Of a stretch of 64,000 nucleotides of DNA, positions 35,704 through 47,811 are shown piece after piece. Under the pieces are notes generated by a model. It ran no database searches, was not told the DNA's origin, and saw nothing but the letters and a program-made list of their open reading frames with translations. This DNA comes from Phytoseiulus persimilis (Eukaryota > Arthropoda > Arachnida > Mesostigmata > Phytoseiidae), in assembly GCA_037576195.1 (NCBI GenBank), contig CM075102.1:9796001-9860000 (forward strand), read 5' to 3'. A program made the translations under genes and the position numbers. Every line of letters starts with the position of its first letter. Position 1 is the first letter of the stretch.

Positions 35704-36756
35704 CTCGCTCGCGACAACGCCCGGTGCGTGGTATTAGTTTGTTTGGCAGAGCTCAGCCGAGAATCCTCAAGATCGGGGAGGATTTGATGTCAAGACTTTG
35801 CGAGTTTCTTCAATCACCCAGCATCCATAGTAGACGTCGAATGAATCTCAGCAATCGGGTGGGAATGAAGTGATCAGAGTTCGCGAGACTCTGAAGTCCG
35901 GAACCAAGCTACGGAAACATCGATTTATTGTTCTAGTACAGGCCATTCTGTTAAATCTGTCGCGCATAGGTGCCAAACAGAAGTTTCTACGCAATGCACC
36001 AGTAGTCTGTTTGATACTACAGCCCTGACTCTTCCCGCTCGTTTGCGACTACAAAGCTTTCAGGGGCGGTGAAAAAACAGGGTAAGCAGCCCAGCTGTTT
36101 TTTGATTCCTTCGAATCCGAGATGAAAGGAAACACGCAGAGTTGGTGGGAGCGCGGCTCCTCGTTCGGCGAGACAATCGGTGAGCTCGTTACTTTCGATA
36201 ATCTATTCCGTTCTCTAATCCGCTCCAACTCGCTGGAAGACCTCTCATTTATCCGCCGAAGAATGTAGGAAGAGCTGCTCAAGACCGCTTCCACTTACTC
36301 TCGCAAACTATGGCTTTGAATCTGTCATTGTATTAGTGGCTGCGTCTGAATCCGGTGATTATCCGTTGGTGATCCGAGCTGACGTGATTTCAGAAGTCAT
36401 GAAGATCAATCGAGGAGTATGAAAACATGCAGAACTCAAACAAGATCAACGACGCGATGAAGGAGCCGTGAATGTCGATAGGATTCGTCAGGCTCGGATG
36501 AGATTTGCACTTCTCCGATTCGCTGATTACGCTGGATGAGGAGGAGGAACTTTGCGGTGAAGTCACACATACTTCAATTTATTCAAGTATCACATGGAGC
36601 TATTCACAAGGTTGTAAAGCTACGCAATTCCCTAAAGGTGTCAACTAGATCAATCTCTTATGGAAATTTTCACAAAGTCCTCTGAGACTGGCGATGGAAA
36701 GCGTTCGATATTCATCAGCGGGGTAAAAATGTGATAGGCCAACTTATTTGAACATA
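35704..36756. other. Intergenic, one weak minus-strand frame
   Basis: The minus-strand frame 36294-36049 is open for 81 codons with a helix-like charged segment (RINERSSSELERIRERNR) but starts with GTG, so it could only be an exon. TTTATT at 36578-36583 is a plausible poly(A) signal for the minus-strand gene that ends at 36757. Confidence 0.35.
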
Positions 36757-38484
36757 TTACAGTTCACATATTGTCGGGTACGTAGCCTTGATTCCACCGT
36801 GAGCTTGAACCCACACTGCTACCGATTCTTGGCAGGGTGGACTGATAAAGCTTGACTTCCTTGTACGTGTCATGAGAGTTTCGGACCCGCATTGCGATAT
36901 GATATCGTAGTACGATTGTTTCTGCTCGGGTGCATCTCTGTAATTGATGGGGGCTCTCCAAGTGACGACCCTACTATGATTGGATCCTCGACTACAACGC
37001 ACATTGCGAACTCGTCCGGGGTAAAACACCGGCTCACGATGCATTCCCCGGCGATCTATGTAGTTCCAGAAAGATCTCCAGTCCCGTATCGAAACACTAT
37101 CGATTCGATTTTCTTCCGGTACGGTGCGTTTGGTTTCCGTCAGGAGCTCAAAGTAGCTCACTTGAGAGCAACTGAGGTGAGAGAGTCTTCGGGTGATTGC
37201 TTTTCTCAAAACTTTCCGAAAAGAATCCAAATCTATCTTGGTGTCTTGGTAGATCCGATATAGCCAGGCGGCATCCGTACAGCAGAGATGTGGTTCAACA
37301 GTGCGTGCATTCGAAATACGGAGGCGCTTATCGGCTGGCAGACCCGAAAGCCACTTTTCGGGGAAAGCATTATTATTCGTTTCGAATTCGTTCTCCCACG
37401 GCTCGTAAATCAGGCCGAGGAGTTCGCAGAGCCTCCTATAAGGAGCATAATTTGAAGACTTGATGGCGTAAGGGAACAGTTCGATCACTAGGGCGCTCGA
37501 TGGCAAAAGGATGATCAACGATAGCTCAGCACCGTGCATCGAAACCAACAGATCGGTGGCCGATAGAACTTCCCGCAGTTCCATAAAATTTGTGTCGAGG
37601 GATACCCTCTCGACGGAACAATGATGTTCTTCAGCGAGAAATATCTCGATTTCGTCCAAATTCAAGATACGTCTGTTGAGTTCGCGCGTCAAAATTGTAC
37701 ATCTGCGCTCCGCACCCATTTTTCCCGTTAAATTCACCTCATCGACGAATTTCCTCACAATAGAAACATCGGTGCCATGTAAAATACTCTGAGGTGATCT
37801 AAAACCATATTGATACCAGAGCGTGACTTTGGGCAAGCCTGCGAACAGCTTGTGGAAACATTTGACGGTTCCCGGTTGTGCATAGTCCGTTGGTAAACGG
37901 AGAAGGGCATAGTAGTCATCAAATCTATGTTTTGTGTCCTCGGTGGCGAACAAAGTCAAGTTTGGCCAAGGCAAACTCTCCTTGAGAGCGTAAACGGGCA
38001 TGATGTCGTCGTGGAGCACATGGAAGAGATTGTTGGGGAGGAAACGTCGCAACAGGATAGCATTGTTGATGTACTCAACGTTTGATGAAGCCAAAATCTT
38101 TTTCAGAGTCTGTGTTGTAACCGGTGTGATATCTATGTTCATTCCATCGTGGAGCGGTACCGAGGAACCCGAAATTATGATTGGCCAAGGCCCCGAAATC
38201 TGGCTCTCAGTGAGGTTAAAAAGGAGCCCGTCCCGGTGCCAACATACGTCGTGGAATACACAATGAATGTCGGTGTACGTCGTCCCGAAGTCTCTAAAGT
38301 CTCTGATCGGGCCTCTCCCACATTTCGCGAGGGAGCCCGTCGATCCGCTACCACTCATGCTCATTATCAATAGTGTGATGAAGTATATCGTAGGAGTGCG
38401 GCGTTCCCCTGTCAGGGTCGCCACCGATCTCCCGAGTCTAGCAAGCTGATAAGGTAGTGGGTAGAACATATCGATCCTCGACAT
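36757..38484 (-). CDS. POMGNT2: POMGNT2-like O-mannose beta-1,4-GlcNAc transferase
   Basis: One uninterrupted frame of 575 codons starts at ATG 38484, close to the 580 residues of vertebrate POMGNT2. A short hydrophobic segment near residues 32-43 fits a type II ER anchor. The GT61 glycosyltransferase domain shows LFHVLHDDIMPVY (about 153-165), VTLWYQYGF, SMHGAEL (about 315-321), VIELFPYA and LCCTDAAWLYRIYQDTKID. A C-terminal fibronectin type III-like domain follows YPGRVRNVRC. That FN3 tail separates POMGNT2 from EOGT, the other GT61 enzyme. The known enzyme adds GlcNAc in beta-1,4 linkage to protein O-mannose (core M3, on alpha-dystroglycan). The gene is intronless while its neighbours have introns. 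Alternative: another GT61 paralogue. Confidence 0.93.
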   Translation of the reverse strand: MSRIDMFYPLPYQLARLGRSVATLTGERRTPTIYFITLLIMSMSGSGSTGSLAKCGRGPIRDFRDFGTTYTDIHCVFHDVCWHRDGLLFNLTESQISGPWPIIISGSSVPLHDGMNIDITPVTTQTLKKILASSNVEYINNAILLRRFLPNNLFHVLHDDIMPVYALKESLPWPNLTLFATEDTKHRFDDYYALLRLPTDYAQPGTVKCFHKLFAGLPKVTLWYQYGFRSPQSILHGTDVSIVRKFVDEVNLTGKMGAERRCTILTRELNRRILNLDEIEIFLAEEHHCSVERVSLDTNFMELREVLSATDLLVSMHGAELSLIILLPSSALVIELFPYAIKSSNYAPYRRLCELLGLIYEPWENEFETNNNAFPEKWLSGLPADKRLRISNARTVEPHLCCTDAAWLYRIYQDTKIDLDSFRKVLRKAITRRLSHLSCSQVSYFELLTETKRTVPEENRIDSVSIRDWRSFWNYIDRRGMHREPVFYPGRVRNVRCSRGSNHSRVVTWRAPINYRDAPEQKQSYYDIISQCGSETLMTRTRKSSFISPPCQESVAVWVQAHGGIKATYPTICEL

Positions 38485-40348
38485 GGAGCTGGTTATCGGT
38501 AAATGCGTGTCGTGACGATTCCGTCGTTGAACCCGTCCCTCTACTCAGTAGATTGCATCCAACGTGGCATCCACCACGGTGTTTGGCAGAGTTGGGGATT
38601 CGGACAGCTTGAACGGTTCTTCAACGAAACTAAGGATCGGCTGGTGATCGGATGAGGTATCTTCATCGTTCAACAGACCTGGAAATTATAAGGTTTCAGC
38701 CCGGACTAGTCTGGAGGCGATTCGTTAATTAGCGGGTATCTCGTTTCGCGTGTGCCCGATCCGAAACTGTAGTTAGACGAATTAGCTGTTGGCTGTCACG
38801 GAACCGAGCTCCGTTTCATCCAACAATCCTTAGCAGTTTCGGAAAAAATCCGTCTTATCCCATTTGGGTGATCTGGATAATTACTACGAGGCAGGCCAGC
38901 CGCAGCGAGCAGAGCAGCTTTTCCGAGTCGTCGGAGAATTCGTCAAAACGGTTCCCGACAGATAGCGAACCCGACAGATGAAGGGCTTGGTAGATGACGA
39001 AGTGTTACTCCGTGCAAATTTCGGAAGTTGCAGAGAAGAAGACGCAGGTTCTCTCATGCGATAAAGTTACCAGTGGTGGACACCATACCCAGGCACGGCA
39101 CACGGGCCTCTGGGTATCTCAGATTACTTGGGTTCACTGCCACTGAAATAAATCCTCGCTAGTGTCCGAGAATGCCTGCAGGAGTTATTTCCCTATCTTG
39201 CATCGGTGGCTCGATAATATAAGTTATTTGCTCATTTTCCTCCACAGAAGCCAACGAAATGTGGGATCATTGGACATGCGTCGAATTTTTGCCAACCATC
39301 GTGCTCGACAGCTCTCCACGCTGGGAGACATTGCAGGCTTAGAGGAGAACTTACCTATTGTGCTCTTGTCCAAGTCCAGAAAGTCTTGGAGACAGTTCGG
39401 AAGATCGTAACACAATTGGTCAACAGCTGACTGAAGATATGCCTGTAGAAAACAATTATCATGCTATTTGGTGAGCAATTAGGTGTGAACAAACTCGTAT
39501 CGCCCCGCCGCCGAGAGGCCAGGTCATCCAGGACATCACAAGGAGTTCCCATTATCACTCACCTCTAGCGAAATCTTACGCTCCTGCGTTACTCTTTCAT
39601 TCAAGTTACGGATCTTTTTTGGAGGGAATTCCGGCAAGTCGAGATTCGGATACAATCGTCGCAGTGTCTTATGAAGTGAATGGAAATCACTATACCGTCG
39701 CTCGAACTGTTGATCGAGAAGTCGGCGTTATGATCGCACAGAAGAGCCACTGACATGATTCCGCAAGGAACATTTCTGTCTCCACTTTGGTGAAAGCAAA
39801 TCACCTGTCTCTTATTTATAAACGAAACCTGTCCGAGGCGCTGCTTACCTTTAGGGAGACGAAACTATCCACTACGTGAACTGTATACAGAACGTATTTG
39901 TTACTGTTGTGCTCCACCGTTCGAGTCGAGGGTATGAGAATTCTCATGTTTGCTGTTCTTGTTCAGTGGCTCCACGAACTCGACAGCTCTTCACTGCAGT
40001 CCCAGCACCGATCAGACTGACAGTTTGTAAACACGAGCAGACGACAATGAGCTATCTTCGTCAATGCTCCTGTTGCGGTTCGAGATGTGAGCTTGAAAGA
40101 ATGAGAGAATCAGAACACAATTCCAGAGTTAGATGATCTCGGTTCTGTTGGCTGCAGTTCTCGTGAGGTTCGGGAACTCCGGAACGAGGTGAAAGCAATC
40201 TACCTTAGTTTCGAAGCAAAAAACTCTAGTAGAATCGGGTGAAGTACACTGAGGAAGGTACCCTCGAAACCAGCAAGACTCACCGCACCGGGAGTCGCTG
40301 TTCTTAACACACCGCTACGTATCCAACTCGGTGGAGCTTGATATGTGA
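38485..40348. other. No gene recognised
   Basis: Short open pieces behind possible acceptors occur near 39253-39410 and 39953-40132. I cannot join them into a gene or name a family. Confidence 0.35.
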
Positions 40349-40612
40349 GATCGAATAGATCAGAGCAATTTCCATGAAGAAGATTCGAGGTCTCTCAACT
40401 CAGCATCTGCGCTCTCCACAGATAACTCAAAGAGAGTTCTCTCGAGAGAGCTGACGCGGGCAGCTCGAAACTTCGTCTTCCAACCATTGTCATCCTCAGT
40501 TCGCGATTGCAAAGCGAGCGAGCGGGAGGATAATTCCCTTGTATTCGTGGATGTGGTTCTCAGGAATGACCTAAACTCCTCAACCGAGGCTCAGAATGAG
40601 GTTTGCACATGA
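40349..40612 (+). CDS. Unassigned open frame upstream of TMEM203
   Basis: Eighty-seven codons between stops lack an ATG near the left end. The sequence is hydrophilic, Ser- and charge-rich, like a cytoplasmic tail. It overlaps the proposed TMEM203 start (ATG 40596) in another frame. It could be the final exon of an unknown gene or simply the 5' leader of TMEM203. Confidence 0.2.
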   Translation, partial: DRIDQSNFHEEDSRSLNSASALSTDNSKRVLSRELTRAARNFVFQPLSSSVRDCKASEREDNSLVFVDVVLRNDLNSSTEAQNEVCT

Positions 40613-42746
40613 GGGGAAGCTTGAACATGAGAAACGGCGAGCAGATATCCGTTATGTGGGTTTTCTACGGATCTTAACAGATCTATTCGCTTCCAGACTT
40701 CTGGAGTTGAAAGAGCTCTGCCGGTGGCTGAACTTCACGCCTATAGAAATCTTCATCCTTCTGACAGCGACTCTGATTTTCTCATTTTTGCTTGCCCTGA
40801 AATTGGATGAAGTGATCGATCCGTCTTGGTGAGTGCGGATTAGGACAATGAGAATAGTATTCTCCATATTCTTCTGACAGAAGAATCGCTCGCGATACTT
40901 TCTTCAGCACTGAAAACAGTTGGGTGCTCTCGTGAGATACTTTTCCTCAACAGCTTCGCTGCTGCAAAGCACTGCTTCTCGAACTTCCGGGGGCCGCCGT
41001 GCAGACGGAACACGGACAGTTTGGAACAGACGCTCGAATCAGCCTGAAACATATTAGTGAATCTCGGTCCCATATGCTTGCTAGAAAGTCACGTTCCCTC
41101 AAGGAGGACTTCAAACTCGGTCACTATTGATGATGAATAACTCGGAGATGATCGGCAAGCCTTACAGTGAGGTCCTCCGACGCAGAATCTCTCAGCCGGA
41201 GTTTGAGAGCCCGGCAGTGGCCACGAAATCCCATCGGGCATGAGATCGTTTGCGTCAAAGAGTTGGAACTCAGAAGATGAACCATATGTTGCCAAGGATC
41301 ATGGAATTGCGTTTTTCGGCATTGAACAGATTATTATCTCTATGCGTAGATTGAAGATCGCCTTTCTGCCTGGGAAAAGTCCGTATTCATGGAGCATCGT
41401 GACGAAGATGCGATGCTTCTCATCTATTCCGTGTATTGTTGAGAGAATAATGATGAAAATCGTTGACGGCAGGTGGACTCTCTTCTCTGTGTACTTCGTC
41501 GCGGATGGAATGCTGTGCTACTTCTCAGTGATTGTTCTCATACGGCAGTTCTTCCCGGGACGGTATAAGGTATGTTTCTTCCAACTCATGGGACGAACAA
41601 CGACGAGGAAGCGCTCAACAGTCTTTTTGACCGGCGAGGCGGTCTGTGCCCAACTTGAGAGAATCTTCGGAATGGTATTTCGCGCTGTACCTCATGATCG
41701 ATGCCAGGACTCGCTATCACCCAATCGGACAGGATGTCGGATGCCTCCGTTCTGGGTTTTACCATTTGTTCTCGACGCCGTTTCCTGAAGAGCCAACATC
41801 TTCCCGGGAAACTCAATGAAGCCCTGGGAAAAGGCGACTCACCTTGCCAAGCTCCCGAAATTACCGACCGCTACCAAGCCTCCGAATCGACTGCTGATAA
41901 GTCATGTGCGAGCGAAACGAAATCGAGATGCCACAAACTACCACTCAATCCTCCGACACAGGTCACTGACAGTCAATTCGAAGGATGCGGAGCTTGCCGG
42001 AGAGTTGTGATCCAGTGTCTGGCCCTTGCAATTCGACGAAGTCGCAGTCGCCTTGGGCGTTTGGGAACTATGTGCGCCGGGGCAGGCATTCACGAATCGG
42101 GAGCACGAATGAAGTTCGAATCTCTGCCTAAGCAGTTTCAAATCTAAGACACTGATGCTGCCCGCCCCATCAGCTATCAAACAGTTCTGTGACTTGTTTC
42201 CGAAAACATCGACTTCTCCGGCACTTCCCCCTCCAGCCACAGTATACTCTCTGAGGGATACGAGCTACTCGATTCCCCACCGTTAGTTCCCTGATGTCGC
42301 CGCGAACAGGCGTAACCTTTGCCACTGGCCATGATTGATCAAATATGAATGATGGGGAATTCCTCCGCGAGCTCTCTGCCCTCTAGGAGACGAAGGTGTC
42401 TTTCGAGATTGATTCCAACGCGCTCCGCCAAGGCTCAGAAATCTCGATTTGAACACATTGTCATGTATGTCTGCTTTCCAGATCGCTGCTGTGCGCGCTT
42501 TGTGGAGTTTGGTTCAGCTGCTTTCGATGTTCGCTCTGAAACAGCTTCTCTGCTCTAAGCTGGACTCACACAAGCAGCTCACTTTCTCCGAGGTATCTTG
42601 GTTCATAGACTGTTGATTCCGATGCGTTGCCCGAGCAGACAACCCACCGAGCGCCTCGGTCTAACTCTCGAATCAATTTCCAGGTTTTCACCCCGCTCTA
42701 TGGTCTTATCATGGTTCTTTTGGTTCGAGCGTGCCAGATACGGTGA
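40596..42746 (+). CDS. TMEM203: TMEM203, ER multipass membrane protein
   Basis: Four exons at 40596-40828, 41473-41569, 42482-42592 and 42684-42746 join in frame (phases 2, 0, 0; GTGAGT, GTATGT and GTATCT donors) and end in TGA. The product follows vertebrate TMEM203 throughout: LLELKELCRWLNFTPIEIF, SWW at the first junction, VADGMLCYFSVIVLIRQFF, a third-exon helix ending LLCSKLDSHKQ and the closing LVRACQIR. Four hydrophobic segments are predicted. TMEM203 is known as an ER regulator of calcium stores that binds STIM1 and STING. The 167-residue product is longer than the usual 136 because of about 30 residues before the conserved start, so translation may begin elsewhere. AATAAA near 43274 could end the transcript. 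Confidence 0.9.
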
Positions 42747-45358
42747 TAGACAACGGATCCATTTCCATGCCGACAGAGGAGCTCAGATTGCGACAGAGGA
42801 ATCGCCGCCCGCATCACGCACAGACGGCGAACCAGTTGTCAGCAACCGGCAGCCACAGACTGTTTCAAATGTCGACCATCATGTATTGCGCTTCGATCAT
42901 TGGCTCATCATCATTTTGAAGCATCGTTCAATATAGCCCTGCCCACTTGTCGACAGTGGTAGTACGTTTCGCGTGATGAGAGACCATGTAAACAGAAGAT
43001 ATCGCTACTCTGGATACAGGACCCGAAATTCGAGAGAGTTTTCCTCGAGCGGTTGGTGATGTGGACAAAGGCAGCCGCTCCTGCAGCGCTGCGAGTTCAA
43101 TTGGGCTCGCTCTTTGAAGAATGCGATGTAAGATGAAGGCTCGCTAACCGCCGACAAGCGTCAAGTCCGCCCGCTAGCGCACAATAGATGAGATTCCAGC
43201 GCATGGACCAGCAGTGGTATCTCCCGGAAAATATCGATGAAATTCAGAACTGAATGAAACTATGTGCGCTGAAATAAACTGAGGTTTCTGTAACATTCAA
43301 TGCGAATGATGAGCAACGGTACCATCAACATCTGGTATCCTTGTGCTTGGATGCGTATTCTTCCAGTGAGGTCGACTATGGCGTCGGATGACAGAAATGT
43401 TCATGGACTCTGCCCGACGACGCGAGGAATGCGTTGCTTTTATACTTCCCCTTAGGGGTTCAAGAAGCTCGACGCCGGTAGCGGTTGCTCCTGATGAGGT
43501 CCCTGGCGGCATGGGAAATACTTCCGGATCAGAACGATCTCGCTTCTTAAAACAGGGGCTTATTCAAAATATTCTTTGAGCACTTGAGAACATCAAGGAC
43601 TGAAGCTCTCAGAGTGGTCTGAAGTACAACCGCGATTTTTTCAACTCCGTAAGATTTCAACTTCCGCTTGATTCAACCGTTTCCCGCATCGATAAGCTGA
43701 AATAATCGAGGTTGAACTGTGGAGAGCGGGGAAGAATTTCATGGTATCTCGTTGAACCTTCAACAGCAGAGCATCCCCTCGTTGGTGGAAATCCGACGAG
43801 AGATCTTCAACGAAATTCACTCCTCGGATGACGAGGGTTGGGGTGAGAAACCTGCGGTGAGACCAGCCGATGTCTTCCTTCTCCCCATGACGACAATATT
43901 TCTGTTCCATCGAAGCTCTTCTCCGAGGGATGATTCGGAGATACCGGTTCCGTTGCCTGACGCATTGATGGCTCAGTACCGGGACGCGTCACTTCTGGGG
44001 AGCTTCAGATTGTTTTCCTCGTCTGAAGGAGCTCTCCCGTCTAGGGGTTCTCAGGAGTTTCCCGGACGCGTAATTTCTCTCTCCTATTCACATCAAGTCC
44101 GGAGACCGCTTTGAAATCCGCGACCAAATGCTAGTATTCGGATGCCGCATCGCTGATCATGATGCGTGTTCGTCCTGGGATTGCACCAGCCGACGAGATG
44201 CGACAGATGCGATACTGACGACTTGTCGTTTTCCGGACCAAACCTCGTTTCGAAAATCAAAAACTCAGGCAACGTAGATCCACCAGAGAGCTAATAACTC
44301 AAGGGGTGCTTTCCATTGAAATGTGGTCTTGTAGCGGAATACGGCCGGGGCCGATTTGGATTGTCGTGTGGCTTCAAGGCTATTCGAAGGCACCGAAAGT
44401 TCCACCTCTCAGAACAGCCGTATGTGCGAGGCCTTGGATCCGTTGAAAGCCAGGTTCACTGGAATTCCAAACTTTATTGCTTGGAGGTGAACTCAGTGCG
44501 GAGTTTGAGTAGCTCGTCGTTTTCTTCCCGTCGGCTTCCCGGTGGGCTCTTCGGGACGGTATCGAGCCCGTTTATACAGGTCATGATTTCAGTTTTTTTC
44601 CATTCATTATGGCATCCTCGCCATAGGAAAACATAAACAACGCTATTTCCTGTTGTTCTGTGAACCGAAAGTACTCCTCCGAACAATCTAATCAAAGGGA
44701 ACGGGTGCACGATTTCGAATATGGGAGCGTGGCGGGCGCTAGGTCGGACGCATGCACACATCCTCCGTTGCCTTCGTTTTTGAGGTTGCGAGGTTAGTTC
44801 AGTTTGAGGCTTTTCAGAGAGACTCCCTCGAGCAAGCATTTCAGACCGGTGTTTGGGGGAGAGAGTGGGCCCACATCGGACCCGGATGTCATGACTCAGA
44901 CTCCGAATCGAGTCCTCCCGCTTTCTCGCTCCCTTGTAGGACATTCGCATCACGAGGGAGGATTTCGGATTTCTGAGCAGTGACGGCAAGAGCGCTCACA
45001 TTTGAGGCTAGTCGGTGAGATGGTTCCCGTGCCTTGAGGTACCGGATTAATGATTTGCCAACTTGGATTCTGTGTGATCGGCAACATCGATTGAGTCGTT
45101 GTTACAGTGATCAATCCGGCAAGCCTGATCAGTCCACTGGTGTCAGACCTCAGAGTGGAGAAGCCGCACTGAAGTTATCAGAGGTTTGGCTATCAACAGG
45201 GAGTGGAATCGACGCGAGCGCTCGGGCGTTGATGATATTCGATATCATGAATCCATGCTCGTGCGTGACAAGCACGGGTCCGTATGAAACTTAGGCCGGA
45301 GACATCTCAAGCGACTGTCCGACCGATGCTGCTCGTATGACGACAAAGTGCTCCGAAA
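42747..45358. other. Region between TMEM203 and SCAI
   Basis: No gene is confidently assigned. A GTG-led frame at 43719-44114 (plus) and a minus-strand frame 44989-44474 are the longest. The latter ends CAATAAAG, where the stop codon overlaps an AATAAA signal (44470-44475), which would suit a terminal exon of an unknown minus-strand gene. Confidence 0.35.
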
Positions 45359-47811
45359 ATGGCCGTAATGAGTGACATAGAAGAACAAGAACGCAAAATT
45401 GTGGCCGAGTTCGTTCATTTGCTTGACAAGAGCAAACAGCTTTTCAACGGACTCAGAGACCTTCCGCAATACGGTCACAAGCAATGGCAGGCTTATTTCG
45501 GACGCACGTTCGATGTGTATACAAGGCTTTGGAAGTTCCAGCAGCAGCATCGCCAGCTCTTGGATATAAAATACGGTCTCAAAAGGTGGCAGATCGGGGA
45601 GATAGCCTCGAAAATCGGCCAGCTGTACTACCATTATTACCTGCGAACAAGTGATACGAACTACCTGAACGAAGCGTTTTCATTCTATGCTGCCATTCGC
45701 GCTCGGGGATATTATTCAAAGATGGTCAAGGTAGGACTGTGCAAACGTAGTCAGGGCCGTATGTTCACTTATTTCACATCTCGGTGGAAAATATTGCTCA
45801 ACCAAGAGCTGATCCGCCTTCAACCGCTGCACAATAGCACGCATAAGCGAAAGTATTCTTCACACCTTTTTCAGGAAGATTCCGGGATGACCTACACCCA
45901 TAGGTCGGACTTGATGGTGAAAAAGCTCAGATATTACGCTCGATTCATTGTTGTCTGCCTTTTGCTGAAGAAAGTGAAACTTGTCAAGGATTTGGTCCGT
46001 GAACTGGCAACCTTGATAGATGACTATACTTCGGCTTATGAACCTGAGGATCAACTGGAGTGGAGTCTAGTTCTCGGTGAAATTAGGTCCTTCATCGAAG
46101 CTGACAACCTTGTCAACATTCTCGACCAGGACTCAGTTCCTGTTGTTATCAGCCATCGTCTGTCAATAGCTAACAGTCCTCCAGTCGAGAAATCACCGTC
46201 CATGCTGGGACCCCTCCTATCGCTCCAAGAAGTCATCATAGTGGGGAGCTGTTGTGATCAGTTGGTGGCTCCACCACAGGTGAGATGGACGAGAAGCCTC
46301 CGGGAATGACATATCCGTGACAAACTCACGATTCTAACAGGTTTACCTCTGGCTTGATGATAACCGACTCTGACCGACTCCATCAGGTGAAGTTCTCAGA
46401 GTTAACGCTCGACATGTTCAGGATGTTGCAAACCCTGGAGCGTGAAACAGCATGCGGGGAGCCGACGGCGCTCCAGGGAGATTTGTACGATACCTCGCCC
46501 GGAACTCACCGAGGATTTCCGGAGAATGGAGAATCCCGATTCCATGGAGGAAAGAAGGACAACCCTCACAAGTATCTGCTCTACAGGCCATCTTTGCCAC
46601 AACTGCTCGTGTTCTTGGCGTCGGGTTTCAAAGAGCTACCTCCGAACGGTGTCATGCTTCTTTACATATCGGCTGACGGCTGTTTTCCGTCAGTTCCGAG
46701 CTCCTTGCAACCTTTGGGACTTAAACACGCTGAGGACGAGTGCGATGAACTCATGCGCAACGAAATGCGGATCCGCGGAAGAGTGCCCGACACCATTCCA
46801 AATGGGTTCGTATGCAAAATTCCCTCGATATTCGGGCCACCGCAGGCTGAGCCGAGTCTGATCTACGACCATTTCCTCCCGATCAGGTTCGAGCACGGTG
46901 GAGCGGCTACCAACAGCAAAAGGGAAACGGTTGACTTGACGATGTCTGCACCGAAACGAGCCTTGGCTTTGAAGGAGCAAAACTGCCTGTATCCAGGAGA
47001 TTTATTCGCATTCACTCGGAAACCTCTTTTCATCATAGTTGATTCGGACAACAGGTACGGTACTACCGAATTCCAGAACGATGTCCCCCTCGATTGCCTG
47101 TGAAAAGCTTCGCGAGAAACAGCAGGGAGCTAAGGGAGGTGTCCCTATTGCAGTTACGCGTTCGAGAACATGGCGCGACTCTTTGCTCAACCGCTTGTGG
47201 TTCTCATGTCCCCCGAAGATGTTCCGCCGGTTTTCCACGATCACCACCACAAGGGAAACCTTTTCACGCTGTTCCTTCACAGCCCATTGTCAGCGTTCTG
47301 TTTCATATGTCACATCGTGGATATACCGTTGCCGCTCTGGGAGAAAGGCCAATCCCATGTGCACAGGTTCATGGGAGAAGCGTCCAGGGTTCTCATCAGG
47401 TTGGTTACGATCCTGTTCCTGTAGCCGGCTGTCGCCCGAGGAGAGTTTGGGAGCCGCTGATCTGTAGGAGGATTTGCCGCAGCTCTCGAACCCGTAAGCT
47501 CCTCCCAATAAGTCGCGTTTGTCGATTCCCCTTCCAGATCACGATCCATCGATCAGGCATATCTCGCTCTCTATGGAGATGATTTTTTGAGGCTGCTGAT
47601 GCTGCGATTCATTTTCTGTTACGTTGTTCTCAAGCTGCACCGACTTTTCAAGATACCTGGGTGCAATTACGCACCTCGATCGTTTCCTCCGATCCCAGAG
47701 AGTGAAGTTCTCGACCATCCAGCCCTCCGGAGGAGCGTTCTCGAACTCGCGGCTGTGTTGGATGTGCGCTCATTGTTCACGGAATCTGGTGAAGATATAA
47801 GTCAGGACTGA
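45359..47811 (+). CDS. SCAI: SCAI (suppressor of cancer cell invasion) homologue
   Basis: Five exons at 45359-45730, 45875-46279, 46387-47054, 47154-47399 and 47538-47811 join in frame (phases 0, 0, 2, 2) into 654 residues; human SCAI has 606. Diagnostic stretches include DLPQYGHKQWQAYFGRTFDVY, YGLKRWQIGEIASKIGQLYY, KKLRYYARFIVVCLLL, VKFSELTLDMFRMLQ, NPHKYLLYRPS, YPGDLFAFTRKPLFIIVDS, SRSIDQAYLALYGDDFLRLL and LELAAVLDVRSLF. SCAI is a nuclear co-factor that restrains MRTF/SRF transcription and takes part in 53BP1-linked DNA repair. Extra length sits in a loop of exon 3 after KELPPN. The first intron (144 nt) is free of stops and keeps frame. The ATG chosen is the first in the exon; a second Met lies three codons on. 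Confidence 0.96.

Noticed and set aside
44751-44989. Plus-strand frame opposite the possible minus-strand exon
   Set aside because: No start, splice or domain support.
45359-46309. A single uninterrupted SCAI first exon
   Set aside because: The frame is open throughout, but 45731-45874 encodes residues absent from SCAI homologues and is bounded by good splice sites. At the 3' side the homology ends at 46279 at a GTGAGA donor.
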